Made by a program: the position numbers and the translations under genes
Notes under the pieces: model-generated
Told to the model about the DNA's origin: nothing
Seen by the model: the letters and a program-made list of their open reading frames with translations, nothing else
The model's database searches: none
Shown: in pieces, positions 26,076-33,806 of the stretch
Position numbering within the stretch: position 1 is the first letter of the stretch
Layout: each line of letters starts with the position of its first letter
NCBI GenBank assembly: GCA_020721905.1
Contig: DYLU01000032.1
Location: forward strand, 1 to 34,604
Direction: 5' to 3'
Length of the DNA stretch: 34,604 nucleotides
DNA from: Leptospira biflexa
Lineage (GTDB): Bacteria > Spirochaetota > UBA4802 > UB4802

Positions 26076-27056
26076 ATGGTTTTGAGAATGAGAAAAAGAA
26101 TATATATATTACTATGTTTATTATTCTTACTTTCATGCGGGAAGGATATTACTAAAGTAACTATCGCTAAAACACCGCTGCCCAAAAATTTTACTGCTAC
26201 TCATGTGAAGGTAATAAGCTACAGTGGTGATGATATTGCCTGCATGCTTTTTGCTCATCGCTTTTCACAAGGAAATATTGTATATTTTGAGATAGTTCCC
26301 GCCTATAATGAGGAAAAAATTGGTGCAATGTTTAATGAAAAAGTTATTCCCGTCACAAAACGAAGCTGGGGATTCAGAGGTTTTTTTGCCATTGCACCTG
26401 ATGAAAAGCCCGGGACGTATACTTTTACAGTAACTATCGGTACAAAAAAAATTGATATACCTGTGGTGGTTGCAAAAACAGCATTTCCTGTTTCAACCAT
26501 ACCTATGGATTTGGGCAAGTTTTCTAAAAAAGAATATTTAAAGTCCCCTGAGGTATTGGAGTTTGTACAGCAGTGCACCAAAAAAAAACAAAAAGCATTT
26601 GCCACACACTATAATGATCTTGTCCGGGGCAGGGCGTTTCATCCTCGTAATGTGCATGAGGTTAATTCACCATTCTGGGCAAAACGGATATATAAGCTTA
26701 TTGACAGCGCTTCAGGGAAAATACAAACGGTTGAACACATTCACCGCGGCATTGACTTAAACGGCGATACCGGAGATCCCGTGTATGCAATGCTTGATGG
26801 CATTGTGGTGCTTGCTGAAAAGCTCTTCTATGAAGGCAATATGGTTATAATAAATCATGGTAATGGCATGTTCAGCTACTATATGCACATGGATAAGCTG
26901 TATGTTGCAAGCGGGCATACGGTGGTGGCAGGGCAGCTTATAGGTACTGTGGGAAGCACCGGCATGTCAACAGGTCCACATCTGCATGTATCACTCGTGG
27001 TTAATGGTGTACAGGTAAATCCCATGAGTATAGTGATGCTGCCTGTACGGGAGTAA
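26076..27056 (+). CDS. M23 family peptidase, lipoprotein
   Basis: LytM/lysostaphin-type zinc endopeptidase that cuts peptidoglycan cross-links or, in inactive members, activates amidases. 326 residues: a type II signal peptide with lipobox LLSC (Cys21), a beta-rich N-terminal domain (about 30-150), a helical linker, then the M23 domain. Zinc ligands are H223 and D227 in HRGIDLNGD, and H304 in PHLHVS with H302 as the catalytic partner, so it looks active. GTVGSTGMSTGPHLH is typical of the family. ATG 26076 is chosen because AGGAAGG lies 5 bp upstream; a GTG at 26055 falls inside the repeat remnant. Confidence 0.92.
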   Translation: MVLRMRKRIYILLCLLFLLSCGKDITKVTIAKTPLPKNFTATHVKVISYSGDDIACMLFAHRFSQGNIVYFEIVPAYNEEKIGAMFNEKVIPVTKRSWGFRGFFAIAPDEKPGTYTFTVTIGTKKIDIPVVVAKTAFPVSTIPMDLGKFSKKEYLKSPEVLEFVQQCTKKKQKAFATHYNDLVRGRAFHPRNVHEVNSPFWAKRIYKLIDSASGKIQTVEHIHRGIDLNGDTGDPVYAMLDGIVVLAEKLFYEGNMVIINHGNGMFSYYMHMDKLYVASGHTVVAGQLIGTVGSTGMSTGPHLHVSLVVNGVQVNPMSIVMLPVRE

Positions 27057-27187
27057 CAAAGCGTATTTGTATATTCACTTCCATAATCTGCTTTACAAAA
27101 TTCATATTCTATTTTAACTATTAAAAATGGTAATGATGTGCTATAGTTTTTGTGCGATAGTTACTGTGAATAAACCGGAATGTGAGC

Positions 27188-27685
27188 ATGGCAAAACCAG
27201 CTGAATATTTTATCAAATCAAAGAATTTAGATGAATTCAGAAACAGCATCATTGCCTGTGATGGAAACTTTGATTTTGATGTTGAAGAGATGATTGCACT
27301 GGGAAGCGCATATTTAGAACGGTTTCCTGATTGCTTTTCCAACCGAAGCTGCCAGGATGTTCAGCTGGGGTATCAGTTAGCAAGAATCTGTTTAGTAGAA
27401 AAATTGATTATAGGTTTCCCAACTGATATGAAAGATGCATTCAGGAAGATGTTTTTCAGTGCTCAGGCTGTGAATGAGTACATGGAGTCTTTAAAACAAA
27501 AGTATTCCCATGATGAGCTGTTGAACATAGTTGCCACAATACAGAAACGATTAGAAGAACATAACCTTAAAGTTGACAGTTTGCCTAAAGGGATGATTAA
27601 AGAACGCTTTGTAGGGGGCATTGCCAATCTTTTTAATATTGCGTATTTATTAAAAATGAATGTGATGCACAAGGCTCATGAATAA
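27188..27685 (+). CDS. Unknown helical protein at the head of a signalling operon
   Basis: 165 residues, cytoplasmic, helical, no recognised domain (KNLDEFRNSIIACDGNFDFD, ALGSAYLERFPDCFSNRS, VATIQKRLEEHNLKVDS). The C-terminal helix ([19 protein letters not shown]) overlaps the next gene, which begins exactly at a HisKA domain and lacks any sensor. This protein could therefore be the input module of that kinase, made separately, or the front part of a single kinase split by a frameshift. ATG 27188 is preferred over GTG 27182; the ribosome-binding site is weak. The 11-mer GCGATAGTTAC lies 24 bp upstream. Confidence 0.65.
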   Translation: MAKPAEYFIKSKNLDEFRNSIIACDGNFDFDVEEMIALGSAYLERFPDCFSNRSCQDVQLGYQLARICLVEKLIIGFPTDMKDAFRKMFFSAQAVNEYMESLKQKYSHDELLNIVATIQKRLEEHNLKVDSLPKGMIKERFVGGIANLFNIAYLLKMNVMHKAHE

Positions 27686-28733
27686 AGGGTTTTTACACAG
27701 CATAAGCCATGAATTGAAATCACCGTTAAACTCCATTTTAACGCTGTCAAAAGTTTTACGTATGCAGGCTGATAGCCGCCTGACAGTTGAAGAAAAAGAG
27801 TATTTAGAAATTATTGAACGCAATGGTCAAAAACTTCTGGCCCTTATTAATGACCTTATTACAGTATTTGAAATTGATAGTGGGATACAACTGTCTGTAA
27901 CAAATGTATCGTTAGCTTCAGTGTTATATGATGTGTGTGAACGCTACGAAGGGGTTATGCTTAAGAAGGGGTTGGAGTTGCATATGCACTGCGATGATAT
28001 TACGCTGGCTGCTGATGAGTTCCGCCTGTATCAGATATTTGAAAATCTCATTGATAATGCAGTTAAATTCACTGAAGATGGAAGTATAACAATATCAGCA
28101 TACAAAAAAGATGGACAATGTGTGGTCAGTATTACTGATACCGGCATTGGAATCCGCAGTGATTATTTAGATACGTTGTTTACCGGATTTATCAGGGCTT
28201 CGGGGTCACTGTCGTCAAAATATCCCGGCACCGGACTTGGGCTTACCATTGTTGCCCGACTTGTTGCACTGTTAGGCGGTAGTGTAGCTGTTGAAAGCCA
28301 GTTAGGCAAAGGGTCAACGTTTACCGTGCGGCTACCGTTGCAAAAAGAACAGGAAGAAGTTCAGCAACAACGTAAAACAATTCTTGTTATTGATGATGAC
28401 CCTGATAGTATTGTGGTGGTTAAGGCTCTTTTGAATAAACTGTACCACATCATTGAAACTCATAGTGGTTATGAGGGATTACACCGTGCACAGGATATAA
28501 AACCGGCATGTATAGTGCTTGATTTATCATTACCTGATATGCACGGGTTGCAGGTGGTCAAGCAACTAAAAAATAATCCACAAACCGCTCATATACCGGT
28601 GATTATTGTTTCAGCTTCTTCTTTAAAAAATGAAAGAGAAACCATTATGGCATCCGGGTGTGATGATTTTATTCAGAAACCTTTTGCCATTGAAGAATTT
28701 GTGTTAAAAGTTCAGCGTTGGATTACGCAATGA
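27678..28733 (+). CDS. Sensor-less hybrid histidine kinase (HisKA-HATPase-REC)
   Basis: 351 residues. HisKA starts at residue 1: [17 protein letters not shown] with phospho-acceptor His11. HATPase_c follows: N box [16 protein letters not shown]1 ITDTGIGI, G2 [10 protein letters not shown] receiver domain (about 235-350) has the acidic DDD near its start, D282 in IVLDLSLP and the Lys in FIQKPF. There is no sensory or membrane part, which is unusual. It overlaps the preceding gene by 8 bp and the next by 4 bp (ATGA), so the three genes are translated in a coupled way. The receiver may pass phosphate on to the 951-residue partner or act as a sink. Confidence 0.9.
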   Translation: MNKGFLHSISHELKSPLNSILTLSKVLRMQADSRLTVEEKEYLEIIERNGQKLLALINDLITVFEIDSGIQLSVTNVSLASVLYDVCERYEGVMLKKGLELHMHCDDITLAADEFRLYQIFENLIDNAVKFTEDGSITISAYKKDGQCVVSITDTGIGIRSDYLDTLFTGFIRASGSLSSKYPGTGLGLTIVARLVALLGGSVAVESQLGKGSTFTVRLPLQKEQEEVQQQRKTILVIDDDPDSIVVVKALLNKLYHIIETHSGYEGLHRAQDIKPACIVLDLSLPDMHGLQVVKQLKNNPQTAHIPVIIVSASSLKNERETIMASGCDDFIQKPFAIEEFVLKVQRWITQ

Positions 28734-31585
28734 GCACAATTTTAGTCATAGATGATAAAAAAGATAACCTGATAAGTATTGCTGCACTTTTAAAAAATCT
28801 GATTTCCAACTGTGAGGTTGTCACTGCACAATCCGGAAAGGAAGGTATAGAAAAAGCAGAAAAGCGCAATCCTGATGTTATTATCCTTGATATAAAGATG
28901 CCCGAGATGGATGGGTACCAGGTGTGCCAGATTTTAAAAAACAATCCAAAGACGCGCCATATCCCTGTTATATTTCTTACCGCTATACATACTGATACCC
29001 AGAGCAAGGTCAAAGGTTTGCAATTAGGGGCAGATGCATTTTTAACCAAGCCTATTGATCATGCTGAACTCATTGCGCAGATTAATGTAATGATGCGTAT
29101 AAAACTTGCTGAGGATATGCTGCGCAAAGAAAAAGACCTGCTGGAGGATGTCGTGTTACAGCGCACCAGTGAACTTTTAGCATCGCAGATGCGCTATAAA
29201 TCCTTGTTTAACAGCATTTCGGATATGGTTATTATTCATAAGCGTGATGGTAAAATTTTGGAAGTAAACAATACCACCTGTGATCGTTTGGGTTTTTCAC
29301 ATGATGCCATGATGCTCATGACGCTGCAACAGATAACAGCAGAAGGTGATTGTGACAGGATACATCATTATTTACATTCAATTGATGAACATGCCGACCC
29401 CTATGAAACCTCATTTGTTGATAGAAACGGAAATACCATCCCTGTTGAGATTGTGAGCACCATTATCTATTACATAAATGAAAATGCCATACTGAGTGTG
29501 GCTCGTGATATTACTGAAAGAAAAAATATTGAGCATGTGCGGAATCAATTGTCAATTGTGCTGGACAACTCCGATGATGCAATAATTGGTGCCACGCTGG
29601 ATGGTAAAATAGCAAGCTGGAACAAAGCTGCACAACACATTTTTAGGTATGCATTTGATGAGGTGGTGGGATGCGATCTTGCTATACTATCGCCACCCTA
29701 CAGGCCGGATGAATTTGATCAATTGCTGTTATTAATTAAGAACAATGAAGCTATAGATCATTATGAAACAGAAGGGGTGGATAAGAAAGGAACAATCCAC
29801 AATCTGTCAATGACTATCTCTCCGCTTGTTGATGAACACGATAGTATTATTGGCTGTTCAATTATTGCGCGAGATCTTACCGATGTGAAGCGCACAAAAG
29901 AAAAACTAAAAAAAGGACTGGATATTATACAGAATTTAGAGGATATTGCCCCTGCATATTTTATTACTTTAAATGAGGAAGGAAACATCCTCACCTGCAA
30001 TAAAGCAATGTTGCAGGCTACAGGCTATTCGCCAAGTCAGGTGCTTGGCAAAACATGCTGTGACATTTTTATTCCGGCAGTTGGGCAAAAGTCATTCCGT
30101 AATCAGTTATCAACAATGAAGAGGACCAGAGCAACACGCATTTTTGAAAGCCCCATCACTGCAAAAAGTGGTGAGGAAAAAATTGTTCAGTGGCATGCAC
30201 GTCCGGTATGCAGCGATACTGAATTTGATTATTTTATGTTCATTGGAATAGATATAACCGAAAAAAAACAGCTTGAAAAAAAGATACTTCAGGCAAACTT
30301 AGAGGAACGTAACCGCATAGCACGCGATCTGCATGATGGATTGGGGCAGCATCTGGCAGGGATAATATTCAAAACAGAAATGCTAAGGCTTAAGTTAAAA
30401 AATGATTATCCTCAGGAAGCTGATGAAATTGCTGAGATACAGAACATGGTACATCAGGCTATTGAGCATACACGGCTCATTGCACGGGGTTTAAGCCCCG
30501 TGGAATTAAGCAACAAGGGATTGTATTCGTCATTGCAGGAAATGATTGGTGATGTTAATAAAAACTTTGCAATCAAAGCCATCCTGGAATGGAATATTGC
30601 AAGTAACATTGACGATGCAATCGATACAGTGCATGTATATTACATTATCCGTGAAGCATTAAACAATGCTGTGAAGCATGCCAATCCCAAAAACATTGCC
30701 ATTACACTATATGAAGATAATGCATATTATTATGTAAAGATTATGGATGACGGCAAAGGCATCCCGGATGAAGTTGATCTGGCAAAAGGAATGGGCATGC
30801 ATATCATGCAGTACAGAGCATGGATTATTAATGCGACCTTTCAGGTGCAGAATAACAGAAGTGGCGGAACACTGGTGCAATGTATTATCCCAAAGGAGCC
30901 CGGGAAGCCTATTATAGACAAACCAAAGACAGGAAAAAAGTATACGGTTGTTATTGTTGATGATCACCCAATAGTGCGACAGGGTTTGCAGCAACTCATC
31001 AATACTCAGAAAAATCTGGAGGTAATAGGGCAGGCTGTTTCAGCTGATGAAGCAATAGATATAGTTAACCGTAAAATTCCTGATTGCATTATAGTGGATA
31101 TTTCATTAAACGGAACAAGCGGCATTGAACTGGTTAAAGCATTAAAACAGCGTTTCCCTAAACTGCCGGCACTTGTGCTTTCCATGTATGATGAAAAGTT
31201 ATATGCCGGGCGGGCTATTAAAGCCGGTGCCAGGGGGTATCTCATGAAGCAGGAAGCACCGGATAAGATTATACAGGCCATCTATACGGTGTTAAAAGGG
31301 GACGTGTATCTTTCCGGTGAAATGAAGGAACAGATGGTACAATCCTTATCAGATAAGGCTACAATGGAAAGCCCTGTGGAAGCGCTGACAAACCGTGAAT
31401 TTGAGATATTTCAGTTAATAGGGCATGGTTTGGGTAATAAACACATTGCCCGGAAATTACATATCAGTGTAAAAACTGTTGAAAATGTACGGGAAAAGAT
31501 GAAGATGAAACTGCATATGGAATCATCGCAGGAGCTTTTGCAGTATGCAATAGAATGGGTACGGCAAAACAGGTCTGATGTATGA
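28730..31585 (+). CDS. REC-PAS-PAS-PAS-HisKA_3 kinase-REC-LuxR HTH fusion
   Basis: 951 residues with a complete relay in one chain. Receiver 1 (1-125): D54 in IILDIKMP, K107. A coiled coil leads to three PAS domains (about 160-270, 275-395, 400-515). HisKA_3 has RIARDLHDGLGQHLAG with His535. HATPase_c (about 620-725) has REALNNAVKHANPKN, MDDGKGIPDE and GMGMHIMQYRA. Receiver 2 (about 738-855) has D790 in IIVDISLNG. A LuxR-type HTH (about 880-940) has LTNREFEIFQLIGHGLGNKH and SVKTVENVREKMKMK. Its C-terminal half equals the two-gene pair at 20102/21867 fused. ATG 28730 overlaps the preceding stop; the TTG at 28718 is less likely. Cytoplasmic. Confidence 0.93.
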   Translation: MSTILVIDDKKDNLISIAALLKNLISNCEVVTAQSGKEGIEKAEKRNPDVIILDIKMPEMDGYQVCQILKNNPKTRHIPVIFLTAIHTDTQSKVKGLQLGADAFLTKPIDHAELIAQINVMMRIKLAEDMLRKEKDLLEDVVLQRTSELLASQMRYKSLFNSISDMVIIHKRDGKILEVNNTTCDRLGFSHDAMMLMTLQQITAEGDCDRIHHYLHSIDEHADPYETSFVDRNGNTIPVEIVSTIIYYINENAILSVARDITERKNIEHVRNQLSIVLDNSDDAIIGATLDGKIASWNKAAQHIFRYAFDEVVGCDLAILSPPYRPDEFDQLLLLIKNNEAIDHYETEGVDKKGTIHNLSMTISPLVDEHDSIIGCSIIARDLTDVKRTKEKLKKGLDIIQNLEDIAPAYFITLNEEGNILTCNKAMLQATGYSPSQVLGKTCCDIFIPAVGQKSFRNQLSTMKRTRATRIFESPITAKSGEEKIVQWHARPVCSDTEFDYFMFIGIDITEKKQLEKKILQANLEERNRIARDLHDGLGQHLAGIIFKTEMLRLKLKNDYPQEADEIAEIQNMVHQAIEHTRLIARGLSPVELSNKGLYSSLQEMIGDVNKNFAIKAILEWNIASNIDDAIDTVHVYYIIREALNNAVKHANPKNIAITLYEDNAYYYVKIMDDGKGIPDEVDLAKGMGMHIMQYRAWIINATFQVQNNRSGGTLVQCIIPKEPGKPIIDKPKTGKKYTVVIVDDHPIVRQGLQQLINTQKNLEVIGQAVSADEAIDIVNRKIPDCIIVDISLNGTSGIELVKALKQRFPKLPALVLSMYDEKLYAGRAIKAGARGYLMKQEAPDKIIQAIYTVLKGDVYLSGEMKEQMVQSLSDKATMESPVEALTNREFEIFQLIGHGLGNKHIARKLHISVKTVENVREKMKMKLHMESSQELLQYAIEWVRQNRSDV

Positions 31586-31693
31586 AGTAAAAGATGTTCA
31601 GATTCATTCAGTGGAAGCGTTGTGGATTATATATATTGCACTTTTACTATATAAAATAAAATAATCATTTCTTTTATTGTCGCATAAGGAAAT

Positions 31694-31725
31694 TCCCCTA
31701 TAACAAAAAAAAGAAAATCCCCTAT
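31694..31725 (+). promoter_or_regulatory. Tandem TCCCCTAT sites upstream of the redox operon
   Basis: TCCCCTAT occurs at 31694-31701 and 31718-31725, one repeat every 24 bases. The first copy is preceded by AAT and the second by AAAA. Direct repeats at this spacing before an operon suggest an activator site. Regulator unknown. Confidence 0.3.
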
Positions 31726-31739
31726 TTACAACTTCCTCA

Positions 31740-31795
31740 TACTGTGCCATATTCACAACAGCAATTGAATAAGAAAACATTTTGGTAGCACAGTA
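31740..31795 (+). promoter_or_regulatory. Inverted repeat in the redox operon leader
   Basis: TACTGTGC (31740-31747) and GCACAGTA (31788-31795) are perfect 8-bp arms around 40 bases, ending 42 bp before the oxidoreductase start. It could be a DNA site with two half-sites or a long hairpin. Confidence 0.3.
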
Positions 31796-31837
31796 CTGTA
31801 TGATTTTGAATTTCATTATGGTTAGCGAGGATAATCT

Positions 31838-33805
31838 ATGAGTTATTTGCCAGGTGTATGCACCTTTTGTGGAACAGGATGCGGCCATTATCTCAAAGTA
31901 GAAGGCTCATCCATACAGGGTGTTTTCCCATCGCGAGTACATCCAGTAAGTAAAGGCAGGTTATGTGTACGGGGATGGAATATCCATGAGTTGCTGGGTA
32001 CACAGGAAAGGATTATCAGGCCTTATGTTAAGGATAGTGGCCAGGTTAGTTATAAGGATGCTATTGCCAAACTTGTTTCGGCATTATCGTCGTATAAGCC
32101 TGAAGAGATTGCGTTTTATGCCTCACCACGTTCATCCAACGAGGATAATTTTGCGCTGATGAAACTGGCCCGCCTGGTTGTTAAAACAAACAACATCAGT
32201 CTGCAGACGGAAGGGAGTCATCGCAACAGTCTGGATGTTCTGTATAACGGTACGGGCTTTGCAGGCATGCTGGGATCACTTGAAGATATACGGAAAGCTG
32301 AAGTGCTCATTGTAGCAGGGATGGATATAACAACACAGAATCCCATTATTGGCAGTGAGTTGCATTATGCTGCTCGCAGTGGTTCATTACTCATAACTAT
32401 TGACAGCCGCATGACAAAGATTGCAAAGCTTTCCAGAAGGTTTATTAATATAAAGCCCGGAACGATGCGGATAGTTTTTGACGCAATTGCGTATTATATA
32501 GATAAACAACAATGGGGAAATACAAAATCGGCACAGTATGAAGAATATAAAAAATATTTAGCAACTGTACCGTTTGATGCAATTGAAACGGAAACCGGGG
32601 TATTGCCGGCTGAGATAGCTTTTGTAGCTGAGCGACTGGTGAAAGCAAAAAGCGCTGCGGTATTTTTTACCTCGGGAATTTCTGGATTAAGCTATGATAC
32701 GGTTGCATCAATTTTTAACCTGTTTGTAGTTGCAGATAAGATTGGCAAGGAAGGCTGCGGAGTAAATCCTGTTGCCGGCATAAACAATTTACAGGGTAGC
32801 TTTGATATGGGATGCGCTCCGGATTTACTGACAGGTTTTCAGAGTATTAATGATGCAACCAGTAAAAAGAAATTTGAAAAAAAATGGGAACAGGAGTTGC
32901 CTGCATTTAAAGGCAAGACCGTTGAGGAACTTTTGGCTGATTCATCACCACTCAAAGCTCTGGTGATTGTTGACCATGATGATGGTATTATCAAATATGC
33001 TGATCGTTTGAAGTCATTGCCCTTTGTAGCATATATTGGTGCATTTACCAATAAGGTTGCAGATTTTGCCCATGTTGTATTGCCAATTACTACATACATT
33101 GAAACTGATGGTACATTTACAAACACTGAGCGACGTGTTCAGCTTTTGCGTAAGAAGCTGGATCCTGCTTTTGATGTACTGCCCCAGTGGAAGCTTTGTG
33201 ATACTATTGCAAAGGCTGCTGCAAAGCCATTTAATTATCAGCATGCATCTGATGTAATGGATGAAATTGCTTCTCTGACTCCTTCATATGAGGGAATAAG
33301 CTATAAACTGCTTTCCGGAAAACATGGTGTGCAGTGGCCGTGCACCAAAAAAAATCATGATGGAACAAAATACTGTGTTCCTGAAAAAGTTTCATTTGTA
33401 CTCCCGCAAAAACCGTATGTTACAGTGCAGGCAACACAGGAATATCCGTATCTGCTTATGCTGGGTAAAGCACAGCATTACTGGCATCAGAATAATATCA
33501 TGCATAAGACGTTTATTCCACTGCGTGAATATAATGCTACTTTGCTGTTGTATCCTGATGGGTATGTGGCGATGGCTCCGGAGGATGCCAAGAAGATAGG
33601 AGTGCGTGACCGGTGGCCGGTGAAGGTTGTAGCCAAAAAGGCAAGCATGAAGACAATGGTTATGGTCTTGGATGATGTGGCGCCCGGCACAGCGTATGTC
33701 CCCTATTTTATCAGAGAGGGGATTGCATCATTTTTGTTAGCATATAGTGACATTGTGTCACAGGGCGAAGAAGCAACTATCCCGGTACGAATTGAGAAGG
33801 TGTGA
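31838..33805 (+). CDS. Molybdopterin oxidoreductase (FdhA/NuoG-like), Ser at the Mo-ligand position
   Basis: 655 residues. The N-terminal [4Fe-4S] motif is C8-x2-C11-x3-C15-x27-C43, ending in KGRLCVRG as in formate dehydrogenase alpha subunits. Central bis-MGD-binding domains contain VLIVAGMDITTQNPI, AGINNLQGSFDMG and VVLPITTYIETDGTFTNTERRVQ. A C-terminal MopB_CT-type barrel has LMLGKAQHYWHQNN. Where E. coli FdhF has Sec140-His141, this protein has Ser127-His128 (TEGSHRN). Formate oxidation is therefore uncertain: Ser might bind Mo, as in the DMSO-reductase family, or the site may be electron-transfer only. No Tat signal, so cytoplasmic. The next gene starts 1 bp after the stop: one operon. 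Confidence 0.85.
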   Translation: MSYLPGVCTFCGTGCGHYLKVEGSSIQGVFPSRVHPVSKGRLCVRGWNIHELLGTQERIIRPYVKDSGQVSYKDAIAKLVSALSSYKPEEIAFYASPRSSNEDNFALMKLARLVVKTNNISLQTEGSHRNSLDVLYNGTGFAGMLGSLEDIRKAEVLIVAGMDITTQNPIIGSELHYAARSGSLLITIDSRMTKIAKLSRRFINIKPGTMRIVFDAIAYYIDKQQWGNTKSAQYEEYKKYLATVPFDAIETETGVLPAEIAFVAERLVKAKSAAVFFTSGISGLSYDTVASIFNLFVVADKIGKEGCGVNPVAGINNLQGSFDMGCAPDLLTGFQSINDATSKKKFEKKWEQELPAFKGKTVEELLADSSPLKALVIVDHDDGIIKYADRLKSLPFVAYIGAFTNKVADFAHVVLPITTYIETDGTFTNTERRVQLLRKKLDPAFDVLPQWKLCDTIAKAAAKPFNYQHASDVMDEIASLTPSYEGISYKLLSGKHGVQWPCTKKNHDGTKYCVPEKVSFVLPQKPYVTVQATQEYPYLLMLGKAQHYWHQNNIMHKTFIPLREYNATLLLYPDGYVAMAPEDAKKIGVRDRWPVKVVAKKASMKTMVMVLDDVAPGTAYVPYFIREGIASFLLAYSDIVSQGEEATIPVRIEKV

Positions 33806-33806
33806 T

